Assembly: GCA_025163595.1 (NCBI GenBank)
Contig: CP104100.1
Coordinates: 3,286,001-3,350,000 of the forward strand
Length of the DNA stretch: 64,000 nt
Direction: 5' to 3'
Source of the DNA: Phaeobacter sp. G2
Lineage (GTDB): Bacteria > Pseudomonadota > Alphaproteobacteria > Rhodobacterales > Rhodobacteraceae
This document shows positions 55,530 to 64,000 of this stretch, piece after piece (positions within the stretch are counted from its first letter, which is position 1; the number at the start of each line of letters is the position of its first letter). The position numbers and the translations under genes are program-made. The notes beneath the pieces were generated by a model. The model worked only from the letters and a program-made list of their open reading frames with translations. It had not been told where the DNA came from and searched no databases.

Positions 55530-56696
55530 TCAGATCAAATCCTGAGCGGCAAGGGCCCGCTGAATTTCACGACGCACCAGTTTGCGCACATTGCGGGTGA
55601 TTCTCTCGCCCAGGGCGCCCTGCAATTCACTGCGCACGATATCAGCAACCAGCTCGCGCAGGCTCTCCTCATCGAGATAGCTTTCTTCCGCAGCATCGTC
55701 CCCTAGGGCGTCCATCGTTGCACGGGTCACGGCCTCTTCGGCCAGCGCTGCGGCGTCAAATTCAGCCTCGGCCCCGCTCTCTGGCTGCGGCACCTGGCCT
55801 GTTGCGACCTCCGCCTCACTTTCGGCCTCGACCTCAATGTCGGCCTCGTCCGTGTGATCCTGCCACTCAAGCGTTTCGATATTGGTGCCGGCATAGGGAT
55901 CACTGGAAGCGCCATCTGGCTCCCACTGCCCGGTTGAGCGCGCCACTTTGGCCTCCAGCTCGGCAATCTTCTGCACCACTGCAGACACCCGCTGGCTGCC
56001 ATCCAGTTCATCAGTTTCAGGCTCAGCCACCTCGGCCTCATCCAGATCCAGGCGCGCGTCATCTGCGTTCTGGCCCTGCTCGGCAACAGTCTCGCTTATC
56101 TGTGGAGAAAGCTGCATTTCCGCCTCGGCTGCGTCCATGGGCGGGCTATCCACGCTGCCAAAGAGCGTCGCATCAGGGTCGCGCCATGGCGCAGCATCCG
56201 CCGGTTCCGTGCCCTCTTCAGCCTGCGCGGGCTCAGCCTCTGATTGCTCAGTTGCGCTGTACTGATCGGCAGCCAGGTCGGCATCCCCGTCTGCCTCAAC
56301 GGTGTCATTGGAGCGAAAGGCAATAACCTCGCCGGGGTCTAATTCTGGCTCAACCTCAAGATCCAAATGGCTGTCACCCTGCAGGTCATAGGCTGCCTCC
56401 ATCCCCCATGACGCCTCAACCTCAGCCTCAGACGACACATCGACGGCTTCAGGCTGGTCCGGACCCACCTCGGCTGCATCGCAGGTATCCTCCGCCACCC
56501 GCAAAGCAGGTGTCAGAACCAGACGCGATGTTGGCTTTGCAGGCTCTTGCGGCACAGAAGCCGACGGGCTGTCCTGCTGGCTGCCCACCGCTGGCCCAGT
56601 CACCGGGCGCGGCCCAGAGCGCCCATCCTCACTCACCAAACGGCGGATTGAGGACAGGACATCTTCGATTTCAGCCTGTGTAACAGGATCGGACAT
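55530..56696 (-). CDS. PopZ-like (DUF2497-type) polar organising protein
   Basis: A 388-residue protein with a short conserved N-terminal helix (IEDVLSSIRRLVSED, 9-23), a 310-residue acidic and proline-containing linker, and a C-terminal helical region (LRELVADIVRSELQGALGER then RNVRKLVRREIQRAL, about 340-382). This is the layout of alphaproteobacterial PopZ/DUF2497 proteins: an N-terminal client-binding helix, a disordered linker, and C-terminal oligomerising helices. It follows pcm-tolC, as PopZ genes do in other alphaproteobacteria, though valS is not next. The acid linker is longer than in Caulobacter. Identity is inferred. Confidence 0.7.
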   Translation of the reverse strand: MSDPVTQAEIEDVLSSIRRLVSEDGRSGPRPVTGPAVGSQQDSPSASVPQEPAKPTSRLVLTPALRVAEDTCDAAEVGPDQPEAVDVSSEAEVEASWGMEAAYDLQGDSHLDLEVEPELDPGEVIAFRSNDTVEADGDADLAADQYSATEQSEAEPAQAEEGTEPADAAPWRDPDATLFGSVDSPPMDAAEAEMQLSPQISETVAEQGQNADDARLDLDEAEVAEPETDELDGSQRVSAVVQKIAELEAKVARSTGQWEPDGASSDPYAGTNIETLEWQDHTDEADIEVEAESEAEVATGQVPQPESGAEAEFDAAALAEEAVTRATMDALGDDAAEESYLDEESLRELVADIVRSELQGALGERITRNVRKLVRREIQRALAAQDLI

Positions 56697-56816
56697 TGTA
56701 TTTGAACCACTCTAGCCTTTGCGACAAGTGTAGCTCTCCTGCCGCAATCGCACAACATTTAGAGAGACTTTTAGTTTCGACACGGGATGGTTTCTAAACA
56801 GGCCCTTTTGCCCGGC

Positions 56817-58232
56817 CTAGTTTTTACCCAAGGCCCGCAGCACCCGATCCAAATCCCGGCTTTGACGGCTGAGCTGCGCTGGCGCGTCTTTGACCAGATT
56901 GTAATATAGGGTCGGATCATAAATCTCGACGGCAAGACCCAGATGTTCCGCAGTCAAAAGCCCCTGTGCCTGCAGCAAGGAATAGGCCGCCGTGGCCTGG
57001 CTGGCCCGTGCCTGCACCCGCGCTGTCAGCGCGTTCAGCAGATCCTGTTCCGCCTGCAACACGTCCAGCGTGGTGCGCGCCCCCAATGTGGCCTCTTCCC
57101 GGATACCGTCAAAGGCCACCTGTGCGGCCCGTACGCTCTCATTTGAGGACACCAGACTGGCGGTCGCGGCCTCTAAGGTAACATAGGCCTCGGCGACATC
57201 CTGAGCCACCGCACGCTGTGTCGAAATCAACACGCCCCGCGTCGCATCAGCGCTCGCCATGGCAGACCGCACCGATGAGGCCAGAGCACCACCAGCATAA
57301 AGCGGCTGGCTGTAGGTGATGCTGCCGCCAGTGCTGTCAGATTCAAAACTATTGCTCAAGCTGCTTGTGGCAGAGATTTCCGCCCCCAGTTTGATACTTG
57401 GCCCCAGACCTTTTCGCGCCGCATCCGTGGCGAAATCAGCTGCCTTAACAGCATGCTGCTGCCCCAGCAGATTTGGATGATTGCGCACGGCAATGGATTC
57501 TGCTGCCTGCAGGGACGCAACCCGTTTGGGCAAGGGAGGTTGTCCTGCTGTTGCGCCAATAGGGTGACCAACCGCCTCCACATAAGAGGCCTGCGCCGAC
57601 AGCAAATCGCCGCGACTTTGGATCAGGGTCGCGCGGGCAGAAGCCAGGCGGCTCTGCGCCAATGCAACATCCGTGCGGGTCACCTCCCCCACTTCAAATC
57701 GATCCTGCGAAGCCTTTAGCTCTTCCTGCAACAGGCGCAGGTTGTTGCCCTGCAGCCGCACCGTCTCTTGTTGCAAAAGGACGTTTACATAGGCCTGCAC
57801 TGCACCAAACAGCACCTGTTGTTCGACGTTTAGCAAGCTTTGGCGGGTCGCCAGAACGGTTTGTTGCGCCGCAAGCTGCTTGAGCTTTGTCGCCCCACCA
57901 TCATAGAGCAACAGTTCCAAAGCCAGGCCCGTCGTCAGCTGGTCCACACTCGAAGAGGGCGACTGGCCATTCACAGTATGTGTGTTCTGTGTGCTGGCTC
58001 TGATGGTCCAGTTGACGATCGGACGCAGGCCAGCAACAGCGGCTGCGACGTTTTCATCCTGAACCCGCAACAAGGCCCGGTTCTGCTCCAGCAACCCGCT
58101 GTTTTTATAAGCGCCAATCAGCGCGTCGGACAGATTGTCCGCACTCGCGGGTTTTGGCAGCGCAAAAGCAAGCGCTACAGAGCCTGCAAATACAAACGTC
58201 TTTAACAAACTTGCCGAATTCTTCTTCAACAT
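56817..58232 (-). CDS. tolC: TolC-family outer membrane channel protein
   Basis: A 471-residue outer-membrane efflux protein with a signal peptide (about 1-32, ending FALPKPASA). Two similar halves of long coiled-coil hairpins with Gln/Ala-rich segments (SQDRFEVGEVTRTDVALAQSRL near 185 and a second copy EEATLGARTTLDVLQAEQDLL near 390) define the OEP family. It serves type I secretion or RND efflux. It is 120 bases upstream of the PopZ-like gene and downstream of the pcm-like gene on the same strand. Confidence 0.94.
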   Translation of the reverse strand: MLKKNSASLLKTFVFAGSVALAFALPKPASADNLSDALIGAYKNSGLLEQNRALLRVQDENVAAAVAGLRPIVNWTIRASTQNTHTVNGQSPSSSVDQLTTGLALELLLYDGGATKLKQLAAQQTVLATRQSLLNVEQQVLFGAVQAYVNVLLQQETVRLQGNNLRLLQEELKASQDRFEVGEVTRTDVALAQSRLASARATLIQSRGDLLSAQASYVEAVGHPIGATAGQPPLPKRVASLQAAESIAVRNHPNLLGQQHAVKAADFATDAARKGLGPSIKLGAEISATSSLSNSFESDSTGGSITYSQPLYAGGALASSVRSAMASADATRGVLISTQRAVAQDVAEAYVTLEAATASLVSSNESVRAAQVAFDGIREEATLGARTTLDVLQAEQDLLNALTARVQARASQATAAYSLLQAQGLLTAEHLGLAVEIYDPTLYYNLVKDAPAQLSRQSRDLDRVLRALGKN

Positions 58233-58474
58233 CGGTCGCCCTATTCGTTTGCCGCGCCGCCAGCCGCGGGAGTTTTGTTATGCTTCAGCTCATACCTGCT
58301 GTATGGGCTGTTCGTCTTCTTTGTCCTCACCTCATGCAGTGCCAGTAGATCTGGGCACGGCATCACGGGCAAAAAACTGCCAACCCGTTTCTATTACAGG
58401 ATGTCACAGGCCAGATCCGCCCGTGCTGGTCCAAAATATGGCCCCGCATTTAGGCTGATCCTTTTGCCCCGACC

Positions 58475-59128
58475 TCACAGAGAAAAGGCTGGGGCGCGTT
58501 CAAACCCAGGCATGACCTCGGCGCCGGCATTAAATTCAAAGCGCCAGGAGATCTGCCCCCCCTGTTTATAGCCAACCTTTACCTCGCCCAGCGAGCCGCG
58601 CATGAAGATCGCGGCAATACGACCGCCATCCTTGAGCTGCTGCAGTAGCGTGTCGGGCAGCTCTTCGACGCCGCCCTGCACCATGATGACGTCATAGGGG
58701 CCATGTTCAGCGGCGCCTTCTTTCAGCGGGCCGACGTGCACAATGGCATTGTCGGCGCCAGCCTCGGACAGCTGCGCCTGCGCATCGGCGGACATGGTCT
58801 CATCTTCTTCGACACCGATCACCATCTCGGCCATTTGCGCCGCGACGGCGGTGGAGTAGCCCAAAGCACAGCCGACATCCAATACCAGCTCATCCCGCTG
58901 AATATCCAACGCATCCAGCATCTTTGCCAGCGTACGGACTTCAATCAGGGTGCGCTGCCCCCCAAGGTCCATATTTCGATCCGCATAGGCCCCTTCACGC
59001 TGTGCATCAGGGACAAAATCCTCACGCGCAACAGACAGCAGGGCCTCAATGATCGGGTATTTGGTCACGTCCGAAGGACGAACCTGGGTGTCAACCATCA
59101 TACGGCGACGTTCGGCAAAGTCAGTCAT
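58475..59128 (-). CDS. Protein-L-isoaspartate O-methyltransferase family protein
   Basis: A 217-residue class I methyltransferase. The opening MTDFAERRRMMVDTQVRPSD and PIIEALLSVAREDFVP are typical of the alphaproteobacterial Pcm-like group found before tolC. The SAM-binding GXG loop is VLDVGCALGYST near 81-92. The Pcm substrate-binding segment is degenerate, so repair of isoaspartate is not certain; the group may have another role linked to TolC. It is transcribed toward tolC with a 242-base gap. Confidence 0.9.
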   Translation of the reverse strand: MTDFAERRRMMVDTQVRPSDVTKYPIIEALLSVAREDFVPDAQREGAYADRNMDLGGQRTLIEVRTLAKMLDALDIQRDELVLDVGCALGYSTAVAAQMAEMVIGVEEDETMSADAQAQLSEAGADNAIVHVGPLKEGAAEHGPYDVIMVQGGVEELPDTLLQQLKDGGRIAAIFMRGSLGEVKVGYKQGGQISWRFEFNAGAEVMPGFERAPAFSL

Positions 59129-59241
59129 AAGCTAAACTCTTTTGTTCAGTCTGTTTGCAGGAGTTGTGCCATATCGCTCCATATACGGCAACGGCCCATA
59201 GTGACCCTAAGGGCGAATTGCCAACCATGTTGCCGCAGCAC

Positions 59242-59751
59242 CTATTTCTTTTTCACAAACTTGGTCAAAATAACGATCCGCTGGCCTTCAACCCGGCCCT
59301 CGATATGTTCGGGATTGTCCTGCACCAGCGAAATGCCACGCACCGCCGTGCCGCGCTTGGCGGTAAAGCCCGCCCCCTTGACCGGCAGATCCTTGATCAG
59401 GACCACATTGTCACCCGCCGCAAGCGCCGCGCCGTTGCTGTCAACATGGCCGCCACCGGTGCTCTCATTGTCGGCCCAGGCCCGCGTTTCCTCATCCAGC
59501 CACAGCTGATCGGCCAGATCCCGCGCCCAGTCATTTTCCGCAAGCCGCGCCAGCAGCCGGGTCGCCAGAACCTGCACTGCGGGTTCCTGTGACCACATTG
59601 ACGAGGCCAGACAGCGCCAGTGATCGGGGTTCAGCTCGCCCTCAATCTGTGTCTGACAGGTATCGCAGATCTGCACGCCAGCCTCTTCGGGGCCACCAAC
59701 AACAGTAAAAAACCGGGTCGAACCCTCGGCAGAGCACAAATCACAAGACAT
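59242..59751 (-). CDS. PhnA/YjdM-family protein
   Basis: A 169-residue protein with an N-terminal zinc ribbon (Cys3, Cys6, Cys29, Cys32 in C-x2-C pairs) and a C-terminal PhnA domain (SNGAALAAGDNVVLIKDLPVKGAG). The middle portion is helical. PhnA was once linked to phosphonate use, but the E. coli protein is not needed for it; the role is unknown. The gene lies between the pcm-like gene and the DksA-type gene on the same strand. Confidence 0.9.
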   Translation of the reverse strand: MSCDLCSAEGSTRFFTVVGGPEEAGVQICDTCQTQIEGELNPDHWRCLASSMWSQEPAVQVLATRLLARLAENDWARDLADQLWLDEETRAWADNESTGGGHVDSNGAALAAGDNVVLIKDLPVKGAGFTAKRGTAVRGISLVQDNPEHIEGRVEGQRIVILTKFVKKK

Positions 59752-59878
59752 GGGGAAATCTCCAAAAGAAAAGCCTGCCCTGCCTTACCGCCTCCCCACC
59801 GGGATGAAAAGCCACCCAGAGCAACTGCGCCGCGACCAAACGCGCAGCGCTCTTGCCGCCCCCGAAAGCCCCCCTGCC

Positions 59879-60193
59879 TCAGGCGGCGCAGCCACTGCAA
59901 AAGGGCGTCGCGGGCAGCAAATCCAGACGTTTTTCCGCAATTTGATCACCGCAGATCTGGCAATAGCCGTAAGTCCCCTCTGCCAAGCGCGCCAGCGCTG
60001 CATCAATCCGGCGCAGCTCTTCCATCTCATTGAGACCAAGCGTTTCCAGCACCTCATCCCCCTGGCGCTCAGACGAGCGATCCTCCCAGTCTTTTGGCAT
60101 CGGCGCATCCAAAGCATGTTCGACCTCGCGCAAATGCCCGGCCAAAGCCAACCTGCGTGTTTCAAGTGCGTCCTTACGTGCTGCAAAATCCAT
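59879..60193 (-). CDS. TraR/DksA-family zinc-finger protein
   Basis: A 104-residue short DksA relative. A coiled-coil hairpin (about 1-75, ALETRRLALAGHLREVEHAL) is followed by the zinc finger with cysteines in the C-x2-C-x17-C-x2-C pattern (CQICGDQIAEKRLDLLPATPFCSGC). It should bind RNA polymerase through the secondary channel. The ATG at 60193 follows GGGAGGA; a longer frame starts at 60208. It is upstream of phnA on the same strand. Confidence 0.92.
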   Translation of the reverse strand: MDFAARKDALETRRLALAGHLREVEHALDAPMPKDWEDRSSERQGDEVLETLGLNEMEELRRIDAALARLAEGTYGYCQICGDQIAEKRLDLLPATPFCSGCAA

Positions 60194-60549
60194 CTCTAAT
60201 CCTCCCAAATCAGCGCCATTGGGCCACCATACCTAAGGCCAATGTTACGGCATTGACCGATGTCAAAAACACTCGCGGGATCTGGGGAGTGTTGTGCACG
60301 CTTGACACCTAGAAGCCCGCAAATGCGCGATCCTTGATCCGCTCGCCCAAATTTGGGGCGGATTATTGAGAGTGGAATACGGCTTGCGGCCCCAGAGTGG
60401 CTCGACATCAAAGCGCAGGTCGGTGCCCTCCCCTGGGGAGGGGAGGCGCTGCCCGGTCTGACGACCAGCCATTCGTATAGATATTTAGCCAAGCCCTCAG
60501 CCATACCACGCTATGGGGAAGCGTTTACCGAGCACGCTCGGACTGGTGC
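60194..60549. other. Non-coding stretch between lepA and the DksA-type gene
   Basis: About 355 bases with no convincing gene. There is a CCCTCCCC-T-GGGGAGGG palindrome at 60426-60442. The rest should hold the lepA end and the dksA-type promoter, both on the minus strand. Confidence 0.4.
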
Positions 60550-62349
60550 TCAGCTATCCATTTTCAGGGCTGAAATAAACGCTTCTTGCGGGATGTCGAC
60601 CTTGCCGAACTGACGCATCTTCTTCTTACCCTTCTTCTGCTTCTCCAGCAGTTTCTTCTTCCGGGTTGCGTCGCCGCCATAACATTTGGCCGTCACGTCC
60701 TTGCGCATCGCTGACAGGGTCTCGCGCGCGATTACCTTGCCGCCAATGGCCGCCTGGATCGGGATCTTGAACATATGACGCGGGATCAGGTCTTTCAGCT
60801 TTTCCACCATGGCCCGGCCACGGGCCTCAGCGCGGTCACGGTGCACCATCATCGACAGCGCATCCACTGGCTCGTCGTTCACCAGCACTGACATCTTGAC
60901 CAGATTGTCGGTTTGATAGCCCGTCAGCTGGTAGTCAAAGGAGGCATAGCCCTTGGTCACCGACTTGAGCCTGTCGTAGAAATCAAACACCACCTCGTTG
61001 AGCGGCAGGTCATAGACGGCCATGGCACGGCTGCCGGCATAGGTCAGATCCAGCTGGATACCGCGCCGGTCCTGACACAGCTTCAGCACATCACCCAGAT
61101 ACTCATCCGGCACCAGAATGGTCGCCTTGATGCGCGGCTCTTCCAGGTGGTCCACATGGGTCAGGTCGGGCATATCAGCCGGGTTGTGCAGCTCGATCAT
61201 GGTCTCGTCACGCATATAGATATGATAGACCACCGAGGGCGCCGTGGTGATCAGCTCGATATCATACTCGCGCTCCACCCGATCCCGGATCACCTCAAGG
61301 TGCAACAGGCCAAGGAAGCCACAGCGGAAGCCAAAGCCCAGCGCCGCCGAGGTTTCCATCTCAAAGCTAAAGGAGGCGTCATTCAGCGCCAGCTTGTCAA
61401 TGGCATCGCGCAGGTCTTCAAACTCGGAGCTGTCAACCGGGAACAAGCCACAGAACACCACCGGCTGCGCAGGCTTAAAGCCCGGCAAGGCATCGTCGGT
61501 GCCTTTTTTCTCATGGGTAATGGTATCGCCCACACGGGTGTCGCGCACCTGTTTGATCGAGGCCGTCAGGAAGCCAATTTCGCCGGGTCCCAGCTCGTCA
61601 ATCACCGCCATTGACGGGCGGAACACGCCGATCCGGTCTACATGATGGGTGGAGCCATTGGAGAGCATCTTGATCCGCTCGCCCTTTTTCAGCACCCCGT
61701 CCATGATCCGCACCAGAACGATCACGCCCAGATAGGCGTCATACCAGCTGTCCACCAGCATCGCCTTCAGCGGCGCATCGCGGGTGCCCTTGGGGGCAGG
61801 CAGCTCATTGACGATGGCTTCCAATGTTTCATGGATGCCCTGGCCGGTCTTGGCCGAAACCTGAATAGCGCCAGTGGCCTCGATGCCGATAACATCTTCG
61901 ATCTGTTCCGCCACCCGGTCACAATCCGAGGCCGGCAGGTCGATCTTGTTCAGCACAGGCACGATCTCGTGGTCGGCCTCCATGGCGTGATAGACATTGG
62001 CCAAGGTCTGCGCCTCAACGCCCTGGGTACTGTCCACCACCAAAAGCGAGCCTTCAACCGCGCGCATCGAGCGGGAGACCTCATAGGCAAAATCGACGTG
62101 ACCCGGCGTGTCGATGAGGTTGAGCACATAGGTCTCGCCATCATCCGCCTTGTAATCAATCCGTACTGTGTTGGCCTTGATGGTGATGCCACGCTCGCGC
62201 TCGATATCCATACTATCAAGCAGCTGCGCCTTCATATCACGATCCTCCACCGTGCCCGTCTCTTGGATGAGCCGGTCAGCGAGGGTGGATTTGCCATGGT
62301 CAATATGGGCGACGATGGAGAAATTGCGGATTTTGGCGAGATCAGTCAT
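60550..62349 (-). CDS. lepA: Translation elongation factor 4 (LepA)
   Basis: A 599-residue ribosome-binding GTPase that back-translocates tRNA. The G domain opens [20 protein letters not shown] (4-23) with G1 [10 protein letters not shown]3 DTPGH and G4 NKID; the C-terminal LepA-specific domain follows (about 480-599). The frame is open to 62385, but the ATG at 62349 is the family start. A basic tail ([20 protein letters not shown]) closes the protein. Confidence 0.97.
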   Translation of the reverse strand: MTDLAKIRNFSIVAHIDHGKSTLADRLIQETGTVEDRDMKAQLLDSMDIERERGITIKANTVRIDYKADDGETYVLNLIDTPGHVDFAYEVSRSMRAVEGSLLVVDSTQGVEAQTLANVYHAMEADHEIVPVLNKIDLPASDCDRVAEQIEDVIGIEATGAIQVSAKTGQGIHETLEAIVNELPAPKGTRDAPLKAMLVDSWYDAYLGVIVLVRIMDGVLKKGERIKMLSNGSTHHVDRIGVFRPSMAVIDELGPGEIGFLTASIKQVRDTRVGDTITHEKKGTDDALPGFKPAQPVVFCGLFPVDSSEFEDLRDAIDKLALNDASFSFEMETSAALGFGFRCGFLGLLHLEVIRDRVEREYDIELITTAPSVVYHIYMRDETMIELHNPADMPDLTHVDHLEEPRIKATILVPDEYLGDVLKLCQDRRGIQLDLTYAGSRAMAVYDLPLNEVVFDFYDRLKSVTKGYASFDYQLTGYQTDNLVKMSVLVNDEPVDALSMMVHRDRAEARGRAMVEKLKDLIPRHMFKIPIQAAIGGKVIARETLSAMRKDVTAKCYGGDATRKKKLLEKQKKGKKKMRQFGKVDIPQEAFISALKMDS

Positions 62350-62447
62350 GATCAGGCATATGATTTGGATTCTTGTCTTGGTCAAGCGCGCGTCTATGCT
62401 GCGGTGAAGTTATTTCACCAAATCGACAGTCAAAGGCGAATTTGAAC

Positions 62448-62708
62448 GTGACAGATGAGGACAAGATCGTAGATTTAGACCAGCTGGAAACCTGGCTGCA
62501 AACCCAGGATGTGCGGATCAGCCGCGCCATCGCCGCCCGCGCATCCCTGCGCAGTCTGCCCGCGCTCATGGCAGTGTCCGATCAAATCATCAACAAAACC
62601 GCAGGCGCCGAATTGCTTTTAGCTGGACTACGGGCGACGCTCATATCTGGGGTTGGGAGCACCTGCCCAACCCCAGATATGAAGCGAATAGAAGACGCCG
62701 CCCGCTGA
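62448..62708 (+). pseudogene. Probable 5' fragment of a truncated gene
   Basis: A GTG-started frame (VTDEDKIVDLDQLETWLQ and then SRAIAARASLRSLPAL) whose first 40 residues look like the N-terminus of a longer alphaproteobacterial protein family with a WLxxQ-xx-AARAALRxLPxL motif. After that the frame enters a perfect 17-bp inverted repeat and stops soon after. The natural reading is a gene cut short by insertion of the repeat or by a deletion. The evidence is from the sequence only; a true 86-residue protein is possible. It is divergent from lepA. Confidence 0.45.
62641..62682. repeat. Perfect 17-bp inverted repeat
   Basis: TCATATCTGGGGTTGGG (62641-62657) and its exact reverse complement (62666-62682) flank an eight-base spacer. 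There is no T-run. It is far longer than the terminators in this window and could be a mobile repeat or a recombination-type hairpin. Confidence 0.8.
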
Positions 62709-63069
62709 TAAACCTTGGACTTGTACACCTCTCTCTTGGAACCCCGCCCGTCACGCATGTGGAGGGCACGCGTCCGTCCGCCCCACGGCGGGCGCGTTCC
62801 GCACCCACCCGGACGAACGCTCATCGTGAATTCGAACCCAAACCACCTAAACCTATCGAAATCAGCCTATTTCAACCAGCTTCCACTATAGCGTTGCACC
62901 TCCCAAAGGTCAGGCACTGCCCTCGCATATCACTTGTTCAGTCCCGAACCCGGCAAAATCCTGCGCATTTCTGAATGGTTTTTAACCAATATTGAATCTC
63001 GTCGCACCTTTCGCCATATTCGCTCAAATCCGGGCATGCGATCCGGGGCTAAATTTCGAGGGACATCTG
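62709..63069. other. Non-coding stretch with a GC-rich hairpin
   Basis: About 360 bases. ACGCG with CGCGT and TCCGCC with GGCGGG can pair in the GC-rich part (62768-62797). A minus-strand frame at 62582-62824 covers both this and the 17-bp repeat but has no known relative that I can name. The later half is AT-richer and should hold the promoter of the gene at 63070. Confidence 0.4.
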
Positions 63070-63411
63070 ATGACATTGCTGCCCACCTCCCTGCGCTCTG
63101 CGGGGCTTTGTGCCGTATTGGCCGCCCAAGTTTTCACCGCGCAGATGGTTCTGGTGCAGCCTGCCCAGGCTGGTGCCATTGAACGCGCCTGCCGCAGTTC
63201 TGATCGCTCTGCCGTCAGCCCCTCCCTGTGTCGCTGCATCCAGAAGGTGGCCAATGTACAGCTGACCTCCTCTGAGCGCAAAACCGTCTCCAGATGGTTT
63301 GGCGATCCCCATCAGGCCCAGGTGGTGCGCCAGTCCAGCAACCACCGCGATGAACAGCTGTGGCAGCGCTATAAGCTCTTTGGCGACACCGCTGCCAAAA
63401 CCTGCGGTTAA
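63070..63411 (+). CDS. Small secreted protein of unknown function
   Basis: A 113-residue protein with a long signal peptide (about 1-34, cleavage after AQA). The mature part has a Cys-rich segment (RACRSSDRSAVSPSLCRCIQ) and a last cysteine near the end, pointing to two disulfides. SERKTVSRWFGDPHQAQVVRQ and LWQRYKLFGDTA are family-like, seen in roseobacter proteins sometimes named arginine transporter without evidence. The ATG at 63070 fits the signal peptide; an earlier one at 62992 does not. Confidence 0.8.
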   Translation: MTLLPTSLRSAGLCAVLAAQVFTAQMVLVQPAQAGAIERACRSSDRSAVSPSLCRCIQKVANVQLTSSERKTVSRWFGDPHQAQVVRQSSNHRDEQLWQRYKLFGDTAAKTCG

Positions 63412-63638
63412 CCACCAGCTCTTTGCCCCTGCTGCGCAACGCAATAGATTTTACAAAACCAAATCGCTGCGCCTGTGCAACTGCCTCTCCCCATGCCCCC
63501 ACAGGTACGGCGCCGCTAGGCTGCTCCTGCGCTGCCCTGCGCCACGTTAGGGGGAACAGCAGCCAGATTAGCCCCCTTGACCCTGCGGCAGGCGGTGGGG
63601 AAACTACGCTGAGATAATAGTTTTGTTGGAGTAACGGT

Positions 63639-64000
63639 ATGTTGATCAAAGGGGTCACCCTCAGGGGGCTCGAGGTGTTCGAGGCCCTGGCAAAGACCGG
63701 ATCCGTTGCTCAGACCGCCGAAGTGACAGGGTTGAGCCAACCTGCTGTCAGCCAACAACTGCGAAACCTTGAAAAGGCGCTCGGAACGGATCTTGTCGAT
63801 CACGGCCGCCGCCCCATGGTGCCAACCTCCGCCGGGCGCAATTTCCTGGCCCGCACACAGGCGGTGCTGTCCGAGCTGCGCCTGGCGCAGAGCGAGTTGT
63901 CGATGATGGATCTGAGCCACCTGCCGGCGCTCTCCATCGGGTTGATTGATGACTTTGACAACGACCTGACCCCACGCCTGGCCACCGCCCTCGCCGAAAG
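63639..64000 (+). CDS. LysR-family regulator (partial, cut by the right edge)
   Basis: The first 120 residues of a LysR regulator. The winged helix spans about 5-62 (TLRGLEVFEALAKTGSVAQT and LSQPAVSQQLRNLEKALG), followed by the linker helix and the first beta strand of the sensor domain (LPALSIGLIDDF). The frame is open to the window end. The ATG at 63639 follows TTGGAGTAACG. The function depends on the missing part. Confidence 0.92.
   Translation, partial: MLIKGVTLRGLEVFEALAKTGSVAQTAEVTGLSQPAVSQQLRNLEKALGTDLVDHGRRPMVPTSAGRNFLARTQAVLSELRLAQSELSMMDLSHLPALSIGLIDDFDNDLTPRLATALAE

Noticed and set aside
62820..62850. T-loop-like GGGTTCGAATTC on the minus strand
   Set aside because: The flanking bases cannot form a T stem and no other tRNA arms are found.

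Overview
The window is chromosomal DNA of an alphaproteobacterium, most likely a marine member of the Rhodobacteraceae (Roseobacter group). The reasons are the GC-rich coding, the family mix (DUF2842 protein, class I fructose-bisphosphate aldolase, HflK/HflC/DegP set, PAS-LuxR regulator, divergent CAF17/YgfZ protein) and the pcm-tolC-PopZ-like gene order known from alphaproteobacteria. I saw no insertion sequence, prophage, CRISPR array, rRNA or tRNA gene. Almost all of the window is coding, on both strands, in short operons.

Left part (1-20 kb): the start of an unidentified minus-strand gene lies at the edge. Then come a GST-like gene, the minus-strand group lysoplasmalogenase-ftsY-DMT transporter-yciB, a small secreted protein, xseA divergent from purD, a bestrophin-like channel, a PAS-LuxR regulator, an FG-GAP/VCBS-like protein coupled to a [2Fe-2S] ferredoxin, a peptidoglycan-binding lipoprotein, a Crp-type regulator, an exported nuclease, and the minus-strand series rpiA-gor-hflK-hflC-degP (pentose phosphate, glutathione redox and envelope protein quality control).

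Middle (20-45 kb): a GST-like gene coupled to the serine deaminase gene sdaA, a DMT transporter, thiamine diphosphokinase, a 791-residue acidic protein with small conserved ends, DUF2842-purA, a cobalt-type nitrile hydratase operon (alpha, beta, activator), secG, pyrG, a class I fructose-bisphosphate aldolase, a LysR regulator divergent from a 3-hydroxyisobutyrate-dehydrogenase-like gene, a crotonase, an SMP-30-like protein, two PLP aminotransferases, an ABC exporter, a family 2 glycosyltransferase and a CAF17/YgfZ Fe-S protein.

Right part (45-64 kb): the most interesting locus is a six-gene minus-strand operon (51550 to 45751). It encodes an ABC importer of the FbpABC/AfuABC type followed, with overlapping reading frames, by a beta-CASP-like metallo-hydrolase, a histidine phosphatase and a HAD enzyme whose C-terminus matches the 3'-phosphatase of T4 polynucleotide kinase. 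It is divergent from a DeoR/GlpR regulator, and palindromes lie between the two. I infer import and dephosphorylation of a phosphorylated compound, possibly a nucleotide, rather than iron uptake. After this come efp, cobQ, a pcm-tolC-PopZ-like set, phnA, a DksA-type gene and lepA. A probable gene remnant carrying a perfect 17-bp inverted repeat lies next to lepA, followed by a small secreted protein and a truncated LysR gene at the right edge.
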